From positions 56,277 through 120,276 of the forward strand of contig PDHQ01000096.1 in assembly GCA_003339415.1 (NCBI GenBank): a stretch of 64,000 nt of DNA, in the 5' to 3' direction. Under the pieces are notes generated by a model that was not told where the DNA came from, did no database searches, and worked only from the letters and a program-made list of their open reading frames with translations. A program made the translations under genes and the position numbers. Every line of letters starts with the position of its first letter. Positions within the stretch are counted from its first letter, which is position 1. Of this stretch, positions 32,306-42,916 are shown in pieces. The DNA comes from Ophiocordyceps camponoti-saundersi (nom. inval.) (lineage: Eukaryota; Ascomycota; Sordariomycetes; Hypocreales; Ophiocordycipitaceae).

Positions 32306-32917
32306 ATGCCAGTCCCAATCGAAGCCATCACCAACCCGCAACCCTGCAACCCCGCCCTCGCCCAGCGCCTCGCCAAAAGACCGTCCCCAACATCCCTCAA
32401 AATCGTCCCCCCAAACCCGTCCTGGCCCAGCCAATACCTCAATCTCGAATCCCAAATCCGCTGCGCACTGCCCAACGCAACCTCCATCGCCCACGCAGGC
32501 TCAACCAGCGTGCCAGACCTCCCCGCAAAGGATTGCATCGACATAGATGTCAGCGTCGCCGACATAGACGACGAGAGAAGCTACGTCCCAGCGCTGGAAG
32601 GAATTGGCTTTCTCTTCCTCCATCGCGAACCATCCTGGCACGGCCATCGCTTCTTCTGTCGCGCTGATCCTGCGCTGCAGCCTGTGAACCTGCACGTCTG
32701 GCCTGAGGGGTGTGCTGAGGTTGAGCGTCATCGCATCTTTCGCGACTGGCTTGTTCGCGAGCCTGCTGATAGGGAATTGTACGCTCGTGTTAAGCGTGAG
32801 GCTTCTGCTGCCGCTGTGGAGGCGGGCGAGGACGTGGAGGCGTATAATGTGCGCAAGGAGGCGACTATTCGCGACATTCTCGACCGGGCTTTTCGTCATC
32901 TGGGCTATATCGACTGA
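32306..32917 (+). CDS. GrpB/UPF0157 family protein (nucleotidyltransferase-like)
   Basis: 203-residue single-exon protein. The core IAHAGSTSVPDLPAKDCIDIDVSV is the GrpB hallmark: a GS motif followed by D-x-D like the active site of minimal nucleotidyltransferases. VNLHVWPEG and the helical C-terminal part (HRIFRDWLVREPADRELYARVKRE) also fit the family. The start at 32306 gives the usual short lead (MPVPIEAITNPQPCNPALAQRLAKR). An ATG 58 codons upstream is in frame but would add a His/Ser/Leu-rich stretch that looks like 5' UTR. The cellular role of GrpB proteins in fungi is not established. Convergent with the acidic-protein gene. Confidence 0.85.
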   Translation: MPVPIEAITNPQPCNPALAQRLAKRPSPTSLKIVPPNPSWPSQYLNLESQIRCALPNATSIAHAGSTSVPDLPAKDCIDIDVSVADIDDERSYVPALEGIGFLFLHREPSWHGHRFFCRADPALQPVNLHVWPEGCAEVERHRIFRDWLVREPADRELYARVKREASAAAVEAGEDVEAYNVRKEATIRDILDRAFRHLGYID

Positions 32918-33224
32918 GTGTGATGTGCGGCTATGCTTATGATGTATCGTCACTTCTGTTCTTTTTCTTTGCTATGCCCTCTGACTCTGAGGCATCATTG
33001 GATAGTTTTAGATCCCCCAGCCTTGCAAAGACACCCTCGACATTTTCCCTTCCCGAACCTTCAAGAACCAAACCCTCCAGTCCCTACCTATAAGCCCCCC
33101 TTAGCATCCGTCGTCTCTAAAACCCGAAAGGAATAAAAGGAAAAATAGAAGAAGAAAAAAGACCCAAGCCCTCAAACCTACCCAACTCGCATGTTCATAG
33201 CTGCTGTAGCCTTCACCTCGTGAG
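32918..33224. other. Short convergent intergenic region
   Basis: About 300 bp holding the 3' flanks of the GrpB (+) and acidic-protein (-) genes. Nothing else recognised. Confidence 0.5.
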
Positions 33225-34349
33225 TCAGTCCTCCTCACTCTCCTCGCTGCTTTCCTCCTCGCTCCCATCCGTCATCTCCTCGCTCTCTTCCCCATCCTCA
33301 CTCTCTTCACCATCCTCCTCGCTCTCTTCCTCAACCTCATCCTCATCCTCCTCAAAGAGAGGCAAGGGCTGCACAACCCGATGACAAGCATGAGCCGGCG
33401 CCTCCAACTCATCATCAAAGTTTCCAACACAGAAAAGCCCCGCCACACCAGAAATCTCCAAATCAACCGCCTCATCCGTTCGAAAGTGATGCTCAAAACC
33501 CTCCCGATCGATGGAAGCCTCCACCTCAGGAACGTCGGTGACGTCTTCGTCGACGAGGAAGACTTCGAGATCGACTTCGGAAACCCCGCCCGCGCCGATG
33601 ACTTGAACGTTAGGCACTACATTCAAGTCCTCGTCGTCCTCGTCGTACTGAGGGTCCGTCCAAACCGAGTTATCCATCTCGATGACGTCGTCAAAGTCGT
33701 CGTCGTCGTCATCATCGGAGCTATCGTCGCTCGCGCTGGATCGCGAGCTCCCCGACTGAGACGCCGGTGACGGACTCTCATCGATGGAGATCAACAAGTC
33801 GCCACCATCCGCCTGCGAAGCAACCACGTCTGACTCGGAACCCGTTCCGTCCTCGCTTTCACCGTCCTCGACCGTCTCCCAAACGGGCAGCAAGTTGGCT
33901 CCGATGGACAAGTCACGCAAGCTAATGCCCTCATCCCGCGCTTGCCTGAGCTTCCTATTGCCTTTATCGACGAGTTCTCCCTGAACGAGGTGTCCCAGGC
34001 TCCGGGATACATCGCGATCAGTAAGGATATCCTGCAACGCCGCGTGAAGCGAAGCCTCGTCCGAGCTCCACGTCGGACGGCCTTCCCAAGTCGGCAAGCA
34101 GTCGTCGGCGATGTAAAGGTCGGATAGTTGAACGTCGGCCTGTTGCGCGAGTTGGAGACGCTTGTTTCCCTCTCTCCTCAGGAAGTGACGGACTTGATGG
34201 GTTATAAGCGCTATCGGGATGTTGTTGGAGAGGAACTTTTGGAAATCGCTTCTATCTTGTTGCTGCGAGTCTTGGGACGTCATGCTGGGTCGACGAGGTG
34301 ATGGTGACTCTTCAGCTTCTGCTGTGAGGCTTTGATCACGGCCTTTCAT
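33225..34349 (-). CDS. Acidic protein with internal duplicated module, function unknown
   Basis: Single-exon frame of 374 residues if started at ATG 34349 (MKGRDQSLTAEAEESPSP). An upstream in-frame ATG at 34499 would add 50 residues of CT-rich leader-like sequence. The N-terminal half contains two similar modules of about 40 residues. The first is HQVRHFLRREGNKRLQLAQQ, continuing to LSDLYIADDCLPTWE. The second is HLVQGELVDKGNRKLRQARD, continuing to LRDLSIGANLLPVWE. Shared positions include GNxxLxxA, LxDLxI and LPxWE. The C-terminal half is very acidic (Asp/Glu/Ser runs, including DSSDDDDDDDFDD and a Glu-Ser-Glu tail). No signal peptide, membrane segment or known catalytic motif. An acidic chaperone or chromatin-associated role is possible but unsupported. 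Confidence 0.65.
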   Translation of the reverse strand: MKGRDQSLTAEAEESPSPRRPSMTSQDSQQQDRSDFQKFLSNNIPIALITHQVRHFLRREGNKRLQLAQQADVQLSDLYIADDCLPTWEGRPTWSSDEASLHAALQDILTDRDVSRSLGHLVQGELVDKGNRKLRQARDEGISLRDLSIGANLLPVWETVEDGESEDGTGSESDVVASQADGGDLLISIDESPSPASQSGSSRSSASDDSSDDDDDDDFDDVIEMDNSVWTDPQYDEDDEDLNVVPNVQVIGAGGVSEVDLEVFLVDEDVTDVPEVEASIDREGFEHHFRTDEAVDLEISGVAGLFCVGNFDDELEAPAHACHRVVQPLPLFEEDEDEVEEESEEDGEESEDGEESEEMTDGSEEESSEESEED

Positions 34350-34816
34350 ACTGTCGAGAGAAAGAAGTAGGGAAGAAAGAGAAGCAGAGGGTGCATAGAA
34401 GAGAGAAGAGAAGATGCTTTGGAGAAGATGAGCAAGAGCAAGAGATGAAATGAAGAGAGGACTAGAAAGGTTCTCTCTCATGGCCTCTAGAAAGTGCATG
34501 TATGTGAATCACAGACACAGACCCAACATACCGACAACAGGCACCATCATATACATACAGCAGCGTTACCTCTCCCTCCCGTGTTTGCCACCCAGAGAAC
34601 AAGAGCAACACGACCACGACGAGCACAATCACAGACCACGTGTCGACTCCATAGCCTCGAACTCATCAACCCATCTCTCCCTCCCTCCCTCACTCTCCCG
34701 AGGCCCCCCAAGAGGCGTCAAGGCTCGAACAAGGCCTGGAATAGATTGCCTGTACGACAGCAGTCGTCCACTAAAGCAACATAGAACTTCCGATCTGTGT
34801 CTCCCAGAATCCACCT
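34350..34816. other. Intergenic region between ALB1 and the acidic-protein gene
   Basis: About 470 bp holding the 3' flank of ALB1 and the upstream region of the acidic-protein gene. A CACGTG lies at about 34637-34642. No other gene seen. Confidence 0.5.
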
Positions 34817-35222
34817 CTAATCTATCCCCGCCATCTCCTCATCAACCTTCCGCGCCTCTGCCTCACCTCGCGGCGCATCTAAACCAATCGTCAGCGCACG
34901 CAAAGGTATAAGCACACATACATGCACCAAACAGTGGCAAAGAAAAAAGCTCACCCTTCATCTCAACCTCTCCCTCAGCCTCCATCTTCCGCCTCAACGC
35001 ATAGCCAAGCTTCTTCTCGAGTTTCCGCGCCTTCTTGCCGCTGAGTCGCGCCTTGGGCCCGCTCGTCGGCAGGAGACCTGGCCGCGCTCCCCGAGATGCG
35101 TCCGCCTTGCTGATTTTCGTCCGCGCTTCCTCGTTGGCCTTTTGTCTTGTTTTCTTCTTCTTCGCAGCCCGAGCCGCGAGACGGTTTTTTGACACTCTGT
35201 TGGGGTTTTTCACAGACACCAT
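34817..35222 (-). CDS. ALB1: Ribosome biogenesis protein Alb1
   Basis: Small basic protein of 109 residues from exons 35222-34955 and 34878-34817 (intron 34879-34954, GTGAGC donor, TTTAG acceptor). In yeast, Alb1 pairs with the export factor Arx1 on late pre-60S particles and shuttles between nucleus and cytoplasm. The start VSVKNPNRVSKNRLAARAAK, the core LSGKKARKLEKKLGYALRRK and the end MKDAPRGEAEARKVDEEMAG fit the fungal Alb1 family. Splicing replaces a hydrophobic Cys-rich readthrough tail by the expected acidic tail, which supports the junction. An ATG five codons upstream (35237) is less likely. Together with ARB1 at the left end, this is the second ribosome-assembly factor in the window. 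Confidence 0.88.
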
Positions 35223-35611
35223 CTCGGTCCTGATCAAGGGCTTCTTGGTCCTTTCCTTCAGTTCTCTTTAGTTGAGGTCAGTCGATAAAGGTTGAAGAAA
35301 AGACGAATCAGCGATGAGTCAGTATTGGATTACTAATACTCTGTAGCAACTCTTCCCTTCAACTCTCCCTTGTCTGCCTCAACCCTTGACGACAGCGCAT
35401 CAAGGAAGAAGCAAAAACCCAGTCACGAGTATCCGTACTGCGTGTTACGCATGTGTGTGTACATAGGTATATACAAGCGCGGGCCGTTCCCGAGTCCTTC
35501 AATCTACAGTGCTATCGAATCTGCATTATCAAATATCCTAAATTTCGATTACCATCGCCAGACGCCCTTTTTTTTCGCCATCAACCATGTACGGATACAT
35601 GCCTGCCTTAC
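35223..35611. other. Intergenic region upstream of ALB1
   Basis: About 390 bp holding the ALB1 promoter and the 3' flank of the YTP1-like gene. Nothing else recognised. Confidence 0.5.
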
Positions 35612-37248
35612 TCAACGCACAGACGAAGTTTCGTTTTTACCCAGTGTAGATGATGGAGAGTCGAGACCCCGAGACGACGGCCCATCGTCATCACTCATCA
35701 ACCCATCCAGCTCAAATTCGTCAGTGTCGCGCAGTCGTCTGTCAGTTGAGGTGCGGCCGCCGGGGCCTGAGTGCATGCCCGAGTCCCTGTCCTCTACGGC
35801 GGGGGTCGCAAGCCGGTCGTATAGGCCCAATTCTCTGTTTTCCACCGGGTTTGCAAGCCGGTCATACAGGCAAATGAGCATGTTAGAGAACAGGAAGACC
35901 ACAAAGGCGACGGAAAAGAGGATTAAGATGTACGACACGTGGTCGAGTGCTGACTTGTCGACGAGCATCATTTGCTCTTCCGTCGCCCCCATGAAGAGAA
36001 AGCCGGCGGCGTACATGAGCTATGGGAATTTAGTACTATACTAGAAAATAGCGCGTTGAAAAGGAGGACAACTTACAAACACAGGGACAAACTGAAAGCT
36101 GTTCCAGGAGCGGCCGTCATCCGTAAGTGACTGCTTATCCTTGAGGACAAAAGCAATTTCGATGATCCGGGTCAAGCCGACGGCCATGAGCGTCTTCCCG
36201 AACATGCTATGCGTCATGGCGCTGACCATGAGCGATTGCGGATGAGCCGACATGGCCCAACCAGTCATGAAGATGACGAAACCCGGCACAAAGTTGCGCT
36301 TCGGACTGCCGTCGCGATCCCTGCTGAGCCACATGCCGGCGAGGCCAGCGCTCCACCAGATGATGCCCATGGTGGTATGCTGCCAGTCGTTCCTGATCCA
36401 GGCGCTGCCCCAGCGGTGCTCGGTAAAAGTGTTGACGCAGCCCCAGGCGGCGATGACGGCGCTGTCATAGAACTCTTGCGAACGACCAGTGCGGCGCATC
36501 CAGACTTGACCGACGACGAGGATGATGGACAAGGCGATGCCATAGGCGATGAAGGCGCTGCCCATGATGAAATGAGCCAGGCATTGACCAAAGTGATCGG
36601 CCTGGCAGAAGCCGAGCGAGGTGATGCCGCCAAAGAGCATCTGCGTCCAAGAAAGAACAGGCATGAGCTTCCCAAGGACCGAGTGGCACGGCCGGATGAA
36701 GCTCCTGATCCTGCCATTAAGCCCCCTCTCCCAGTGGCCCTTGAGGTATAGTCCGAGCACGACTTGACAGATGAGGAGCAGCTGCAGGATGGTGGCGAAG
36801 CCGGAATGGGCGTTGCCAGCGATAAACTCACGACCACCGTGGGCATGACCGAGAACGAAACCGAGAACAGCTATGATGGAGCCGAATATTTGTGTCGGTA
36901 CGTGCCATCTCGATTTCGTCATCTATCGCGAATCGTCAGCGTCGTCCAACCGAGCGAACCAAGGGCCAACGTACGCCGAGAACCATGCCAATGGGAAATA
37001 CGATGCCATAGGCAAACGTCTGAACGAATATGTGGACCCATAGCACGGTATCCTGCGCTTCGCGTCAGCCAACAACGAAAAACACGCGCAAGAAGCTCTC
37101 TCTCGCTCACGATAGGGTCCTTCGAGGCCGCCTCGCCCTCGGCAATCTTGCTATTCATTTGGTGATGCTCGTGTGCGTACGTTGATGCCGGAGCGAAAAG
37201 CAGGAGAGCCAGGAGGAGGCGAAGGGCTTGATATCGAGTCAATGCCAT
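35612..37248 (-). CDS. YTP1-like multi-pass membrane protein
   Basis: 489-residue protein from exons 37248-37111, 37052-36975, 36922-36077 and 36019-35612. All introns (37053-37110, 36923-36974, 36020-36076) are phase 0. An N-terminal signal peptide (LLLALLLFAPASTYA) is followed by a His-rich start (HEHHQMN). About ten hydrophobic segments follow, with conserved-looking motifs GHAHGGREF, CLAHFIMGSAFIAYG, NTFTEHRWG and WQHTTMGIIWW. This order fits the Ytp1/DUF2427 family, whose function is unknown; similarity to electron-transport membrane proteins has been noted for yeast Ytp1. Histidines in and near membrane segments would suit metal or heme binding, but this is inference. The C-terminal tail is hydrophilic, with the near-repeat LYDRLANPVENRELG / LYDRLATPAVEDRDSG. 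Confidence 0.85.
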
Positions 37249-37883
37249 GACGACGGCGTTTCAAAAGCGCGCCTTTTGAAAGCGGGAGCGAAAAAAGGGG
37301 GTGGAAACAGTTCGTCACAGAGATGAAACGCCGGCGGCGATGAAAAATCCGCTTTGTTTGGCGGCCGTCACTGACGATGGCACTGAAGATGGTCGATCCC
37401 TTGTTTATTTAGTCCTCTTCTTCGACCGAGAGATGGACTCGTCTTTGGCCGGCGAAGAGGATCATAGAGAAGGGTCCTAGAGGTAGGTAGAAAAGGGTGA
37501 TGATGCGCGGAGTTGGCGGCGATTGATGACTGCATAGGTAGTGCTTATTTCTGATTGGACGAAGTCACACAGTGCATGTCTATGGCGGAAACTGCCTCTC
37601 TACTTTGTCAGAGCATCAAAAATACCCAGAGAGTCGGCGCATCTTATGCAGATTGAGAGTACTCGTACAGTACGAATCACGAGAAAGAGTCTTATTTCTT
37701 CATTAGAAATGACGCGAGGTCCCTATGCCGAGCTATGCCGAGTTATCCCGTTGGACGAATAAACCTACACTATCCGTACTCCTTCAGACCTCAGCCTCCC
37801 CCCTTACACTTACACTGACTTTTTACGGCCAGCTTTGAGCACTATAGTACAGGGGTATCCGTACAGCCGCATGTCTATATCCC
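37249..37883. other. Upstream region of the YTP1-like gene
   Basis: About 630 bp between two minus-strand genes, holding the YTP1-like promoter and the 3' flank of the MTA phosphorylase gene. No gene or notable repeat seen. Confidence 0.5.
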
Positions 37884-38939
37884 TCACGAGGCCCAAAAGC
37901 CCGGGAAGAGATACTCGACCTTGTCCATGGCGTCCTTGCTTCTGCCCTCAGGCTTCGTCATTAACTTGACTGCGGCCCGGCTGGCCCCTTCCAAGTGTCT
38001 GGCTATGATGAGGTTGTCATGCTTGGCCAGTTGGTCTAAAACGCCACCGACAAGCTTCCTAGCATTGTCGCTATTGGCCTGCATGTACTTGCCGACCATC
38101 TCGACGTTGACGTCCTCGAACGAGTGCCAGCAATCGTAATCCGTCGCCATGGCGATTACCTGATATGCCATCTCCGCCTCGCGCGCCAGCTTAGCCTCGG
38201 GCAGCGTCGACATGTTGATGACGGAACCGCCCCAGGATCGATACATGTGAGACTCGGCACGAGTCGAGAACTGCGGGCCCTCTTGATGACCAGTGACCAT
38301 GAGCCTTCCCTCCAGCCACAACATGGAAATAAGCCTTGAGCGAAGAAAACTCACCCATGCAGATTAGCGTGCCCTTGTTGTGCAGCATCACGCCATCGCC
38401 ATCCATGTGATCCGCGCACGTCTTGATAACCTCAGCCAAGTCATTATCAAAAGGGTCTGCAAAGCCAACGTGGCCGACGACGCCGCCTTCGAAGAAAGTG
38501 AAAGGCCGGACGCCCTTGGTGCGGTCGATGATCTGGTCCGGGATGACAAAGTCCATGGGCTTAATCTTCTCCTGCAGGGAGCCTACGGCGGAGAAGGCGA
38601 TGATGCATCGAACGCCAATACGCCGCAGCGCCGCAATGTTTGCGCGATTAGGCACCTCGTGCGGCGCAAACTGGTGATGCACGCCGTGACGGGCGAGAAA
38701 GGCGATGCGGACACCATTATGTTGGAGGATGTGGATGGGCGACGCAGGTCGCCCCCACGGCGTGTCGGGGTTTACGACGGCGACGGGCGTATAGCCATCG
38801 AGGTGGCCGAGGCCGGTGCCGCCGATGACGGCGAGCCGGACGGGTTCTGTGAGGAGACGACGTCGTCAGCGAAAGGATACGCGCAGTCGGATGCGGCGGC
38901 GTCTAAGCGACCTTGTATATTGGCAGGATCTTGGCCCAT
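37884..38939 (-). CDS. MEU1: S-methyl-5'-thioadenosine phosphorylase
   Basis: Phosphorolysis of 5'-methylthioadenosine to adenine and methylthioribose-1-phosphate in methionine salvage and polyamine recycling. Exons are 38939-38912, 38846-38355 and 38281-37884 (305 residues); introns are 38847-38911 and 38282-38354. Family motifs: LAVIGGTGLGHLDG at the N-terminus, FLARHGVHHQFAPHEVPNRAN, FSAVGSLQ, the phosphate/nucleoside-binding region EGPQFSTRAES created by the second splice, and NMSTLPEAKLAREAEMAYQVIAMATDYDCW. The first exon is only 28 nt; without its intron the N-terminus reads through a polar segment into an out-of-frame stop. Cytosolic/nuclear trimer expected from the family. Confidence 0.93.
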
Positions 38940-40023
38940 GATCTGATTCGAGTGATGCTTTTCAACGGTGAAGCAATTAAGGAGAATCACAAAGATGTTG
39001 CTGCTGGCAAAGAGAGATTCGAGACATGAGAAGGTTAGACGGTAGTCCTTCTCTTACACGGCAAATTCAACACTAAGGTAGCAGCCATTGGTGCAGGGGA
39101 AAAGCTGGGGTAAGCCTGAAGAGCTTTAGTCATCAGCCACACCATTTTACCTCTAGACTCTTCATGGAAGGCCCGAGAGGCCACAAGGGGCTGGATTTGG
39201 GGTGAAACTCGTGTGTAGGAATGAATCGCTTTTGTTGGGACTTTTTAAGGAGCTCATTTGCAGGTGTAAGTGGTATTTCGCTTCGTACAGTAACTATGAC
39301 TCTAGAGAGCTTAATGAACATCTCAGCAGCGCGGAAGCAGCGGTCGGATTTGGCTCGTGTCTGTGTCAGTTAGACATCCACCGCCATCGAAATATAGGGA
39401 TCATGGACACAGGTTGCGGACGTGGTCGGTTGAGTAACGTTGACTACCGTGCCAACGACGGCCCGCCGACTTCTACGGAGAACCCCTCTTTTCTCACCGT
39501 TGCCTGCCCGTCCAGCTCCGTCTTGTAACGTCGACCTTTACCTTCGATGCGGACACTGTAAGGCAGTCCTTACGATGTTTCTATAACATGGGTCGGAGGG
39601 GGAGAAGGTAGGGGATAAAGTGCTTCGCATGGAATTACTTAGGTAAATAGAATAAAGGGAATGCCGAAGAAGCAACGAATCCAGCATTTAGATACAGTCT
39701 AAACAAAAGGTCTGGAAAACATACAAACTCTCATCATTCAAGCAAGCGTCGACACGAAAAGACGAAGAAAAAACGGATGGCGATTTTCCAGGTGATTAAT
39801 AGCTCTCCCGAATGAACTGCTTTGTTCCCCCCTCTTACTTCTCACAACCCATGCTCCGGCCTTGAGACCAGTCTCGCCTCTTCATCAAGTTTCGAAATTC
39901 TTTCTCCTGTTGAATAAGACATCGGCTTCGTGCCGCTGCCGTGGAGACGAAGTGGTTATACCGATTATAAGATACCAGAACGGGGCCAATAGGGTGAAAG
40001 GGGTATTCCACCCGGCTGACGGC
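38940..40023. other. Gene-free stretch at the start of the accessory region
   Basis: About 1.08 kb holding the MTA phosphorylase promoter and then sequence with no convincing gene. The longest open frame (39202-39528) needs a GTG start and resembles nothing. Base composition is visibly less GC-rich than the flanking genes. Confidence 0.5.
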
Positions 40024-40551
40024 TCAGTGAAGAAACCTTATCGGACCTTTTCGGATACAACTCCTCAAGTTGTGGAAGCCCCTGTTCAATCTGCTCCCAA
40101 ACCTCGAGAAAGCATTCGACGAGGGCACGGGCGGAGGGCTCGACAAGGGCACTGGTCCAAGGAAGCCACCCGTGAAAATCTCTGGATCACCGCGTAGTTG
40201 ATCTGGTCTCGGTGCCGGTGGAACTGAGTGACTGTACAGACCGCCGGGCGGAGGTGACCAAGCGTTCGACAGGTCTCCAGAACCAGGAGAGTCTCCGCCA
40301 CTTGGCCGAAGGGGACGACGACCCTCTGAGGTCACCGATCTTTGCGGAACGGGAGGCGGCTGAGGGATTACTCCTCTTTGCGGGATAGGAGGCGGCGATC
40401 CCTTGTATATGGTCGACGGACCATGGGATTGGGTAACGATGCTGCCGATAGAGTCTTCAACTGCTGATGTTGCGTCTGTCGGCTCAAGCGGTAAGGCTTG
40501 AATAGATCCGAAGAGAAGGGCGGCGGTGATGCCAAGAATGATTGATTTCAT
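40024..40551 (-). CDS. Proline-rich secreted protein
   Basis: Intronless 175-residue frame with a clear signal peptide (MKSIILGITAALLFGSIQA, cleavage near ALPLEP). The mature part is rich in Pro, Ser, Gly and Arg and has repeated PPPxPQR motifs (PPPIPQRGVIPQ, PPPVPQRSVTSE) and further PPPxP blocks. It has a single Cys near the C-terminus (LRSCIRKG). The polyproline motifs resemble SH3-ligand-like sequences, but no family is recognised. It lies in a sparse region with two other predicted secreted proteins. Possible cell-wall-associated protein or host-directed effector; this is inference. Confidence 0.6.
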   Translation of the reverse strand: MKSIILGITAALLFGSIQALPLEPTDATSAVEDSIGSIVTQSHGPSTIYKGSPPPIPQRGVIPQPPPVPQRSVTSEGRRPLRPSGGDSPGSGDLSNAWSPPPGGLYSHSVPPAPRPDQLRGDPEIFTGGFLGPVPLSSPPPVPSSNAFSRFGSRLNRGFHNLRSCIRKGPIRFLH

Positions 40552-42916
40552 GGCTCTCGTTGTTGTGAAAAAGGGTCAAGGTGGTTTGTAGGGCAGACGA
40601 CAAAAGTGATGGATGGAGGAGGAAAGATGAAGACGGACAGCAGAGTCTAGTTTGGTGTCACTCGGTCACCTGTGTTCACCTCGGTAAGCTTGTAGCTATG
40701 TATGCCTTCCAGGTTCGGTGCTTCTTCTCATCAAAGACCCATCATCGATTCCATACATCGTATACGCTCGATAAGCCTCAATAGGGGAGGAATACGAGGA
40801 ACGGATTGTCGTCTGTCTGTAATGCTGTGATGGCTTCGTACTAGTTCAAAGTCTTCTACAACCTAGTACCTGGTAGTTATTTAGCATGCTCATTGGCTCT
40901 GCAGATTCTTCGGCGAGGAACCTGCTCGGTGTGAGCTACACGGCTCGGCGACGCCGAAGAGGTTCTGTGGGGTTGCCGCATCCGGCCCGCTGACTAGGTA
41001 GATCCCTTGATGATCCTTCCTTTCAGTGGTTCGACGACATGATTGGACGCCTCCACCGCCCGAGACCGAACCTCTTTTGGTTGAGGCTTTAACCGGTCTG
41101 TAAACCATCAGCCATCATATTGAAACAGTTGCATAGTAACGGCATTTTCATCCTCTTTAATCATATCCAGCATGATTGTATCCTGACCCCAAGCATCCGT
41201 TGGTTACTGAATCTTCATGATACTGGCCACAGCCTGCGTTTCTCATAGTTTCCTATCCATGTTATAGACTCTTGATCCCTTTCGCTACCAATCCACCTGT
41301 CAAAGCCGCAGATAAGAGCCAGTGAGTAACATGGTAGTCGCTTTCAAGTGTCTGGGGTTTCCAGCGCATAAACAAAGATCTGCTTTCCACGAGTCTCTTA
41401 TCGTGGTTTCAGTGGCGATATTCCATGCACCAACCTTGAATCTCGCCATATTGATAGCTATGTATTCACGAATATGTAGGATGGTATTCATATAAACACA
41501 CATCCGACTGCATACTGACACTATACGGATACATGTGTCTGTCTATGTGTTCACCACCGTCGCCTCGTTGGAATAGAAGGCGACGCCGCGAGACAAGTCA
41601 AGCTATTTTCACCATCGCCAAACTTATGCTACTGACCGCAACGTCTTCGTGATACTGACCGGAGTAATTTATGGAATGTGCATAGCCACTACTGCTGCCG
41701 CCTGCAATAGCATGCCCAGAGCATGTATGTACGAAGGTGTAGACAATTACGGTATAGTGGTCTGAGGTGGTTAGAAATCCATCAGTTTCGAATGCAGCGA
41801 TTGGAAGTATCCAGCTCGTCACGTCCTCACGCAACGAAAGCCGATGATAATGCCACGGAAAGCGGCAACGAGACGAATGCCAAACAAGAGAAGGTCAGAC
41901 TGGATAGGCAAGACGCACAAAGCTTTGACAGGGTATCAAAGGGCGTGTTCCTTCGAGGTATGCGCTCAGCACATGCTGTACAGGCTGATATGTTCTCTCA
42001 TCTGTTGAGATGCTATGCACGCAGCCGTAGATTATACGATGTTGGTACTACCTTTTTCATGGCTCGGGAGAAGAAGATATATATAGAGACCTACGTTCAT
42101 CGATTTTCCACCATTGCACTTCAAAGAGCCTCCTCATGAGTGGCAGAGGCTGAGAACCATGGCCAACGTATCCAGCAGAGAGAGTGATCGAAGTGCGTCT
42201 GACTCGGTCCTGATTGCATGCTACGTTACACACTTTCATTGGCATCCATCAAATTATAGAGATGAATCGTGTACCGAGGGCCGTCCTCGGAAGACGTGAC
42301 AAGTAGAAGAGCTGCCCATTATTATCTTGATATCCTGAAACTCTTCGTTGTCAAGACTTTCGTAGTAAATTGCCCTCTTGCAGTCAAGTCATCCGGCGTA
42401 TTCAAAGCCCATCAGCACAGACTCGATTCGGGTTGACGTGTAAGCGGGTCAAGGTGGTGTTTTCTAATTGCCCATTGTTCCTGGTCACCAACATGTCTTG
42501 TGCGTACTGAATCAGGCACACTGAGTCTTGAGAGCCTTGGGGTACGACTCGCTAGTCCTTGACAACCCAGATCAAGGTGACTGTCTGGGCGCCTATTGGT
42601 GGCCTAGGTCCCAGTTTAGTGAGAAGGGAAACTTAAGAGTCCATGCAACAGACATCTATTAGCTAGGCTAGGCATATTTCAACGAAGCCAGCGTGACTTT
42701 AACCTCCTGATCAACCCTTTCTGCCTTGCGACAAGGCACAATCAGTCGGACCTTAGCCAACTGTAGATAATGCACCTCAAGACATCTAAAGACGTAAAAG
42801 GGCAGCTATTCTGCCACTAGAAGCTACGTGCGAAGAGAAGCAGTCGGAAGTAAGTCGCCAGCGAACCGCATCCAAACCTCTTGCACTGCTCTAATTCATC
42901 TGTCACATAACGCAAC
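40552..42916. other. Long gene-free stretch
   Basis: About 2.4 kb with no convincing gene. Open frames at 40890-41108, 41300-41521 and 41723-42139 are short, often lack an ATG start and resemble nothing known. A small inverted repeat, TGCCTTG-CGA-CAAGGCA, lies at about 42722-42738, 180 bp upstream of the next gene. No transposon terminal repeats or reverse-transcriptase-like frames were seen by eye. Confidence 0.5.

Noticed and set aside
36209..36751. 180-codon plus-strand frame over the YTP1-like gene
   Set aside because: Antisense to conserved membrane segments; product is low-complexity and unlike any family.
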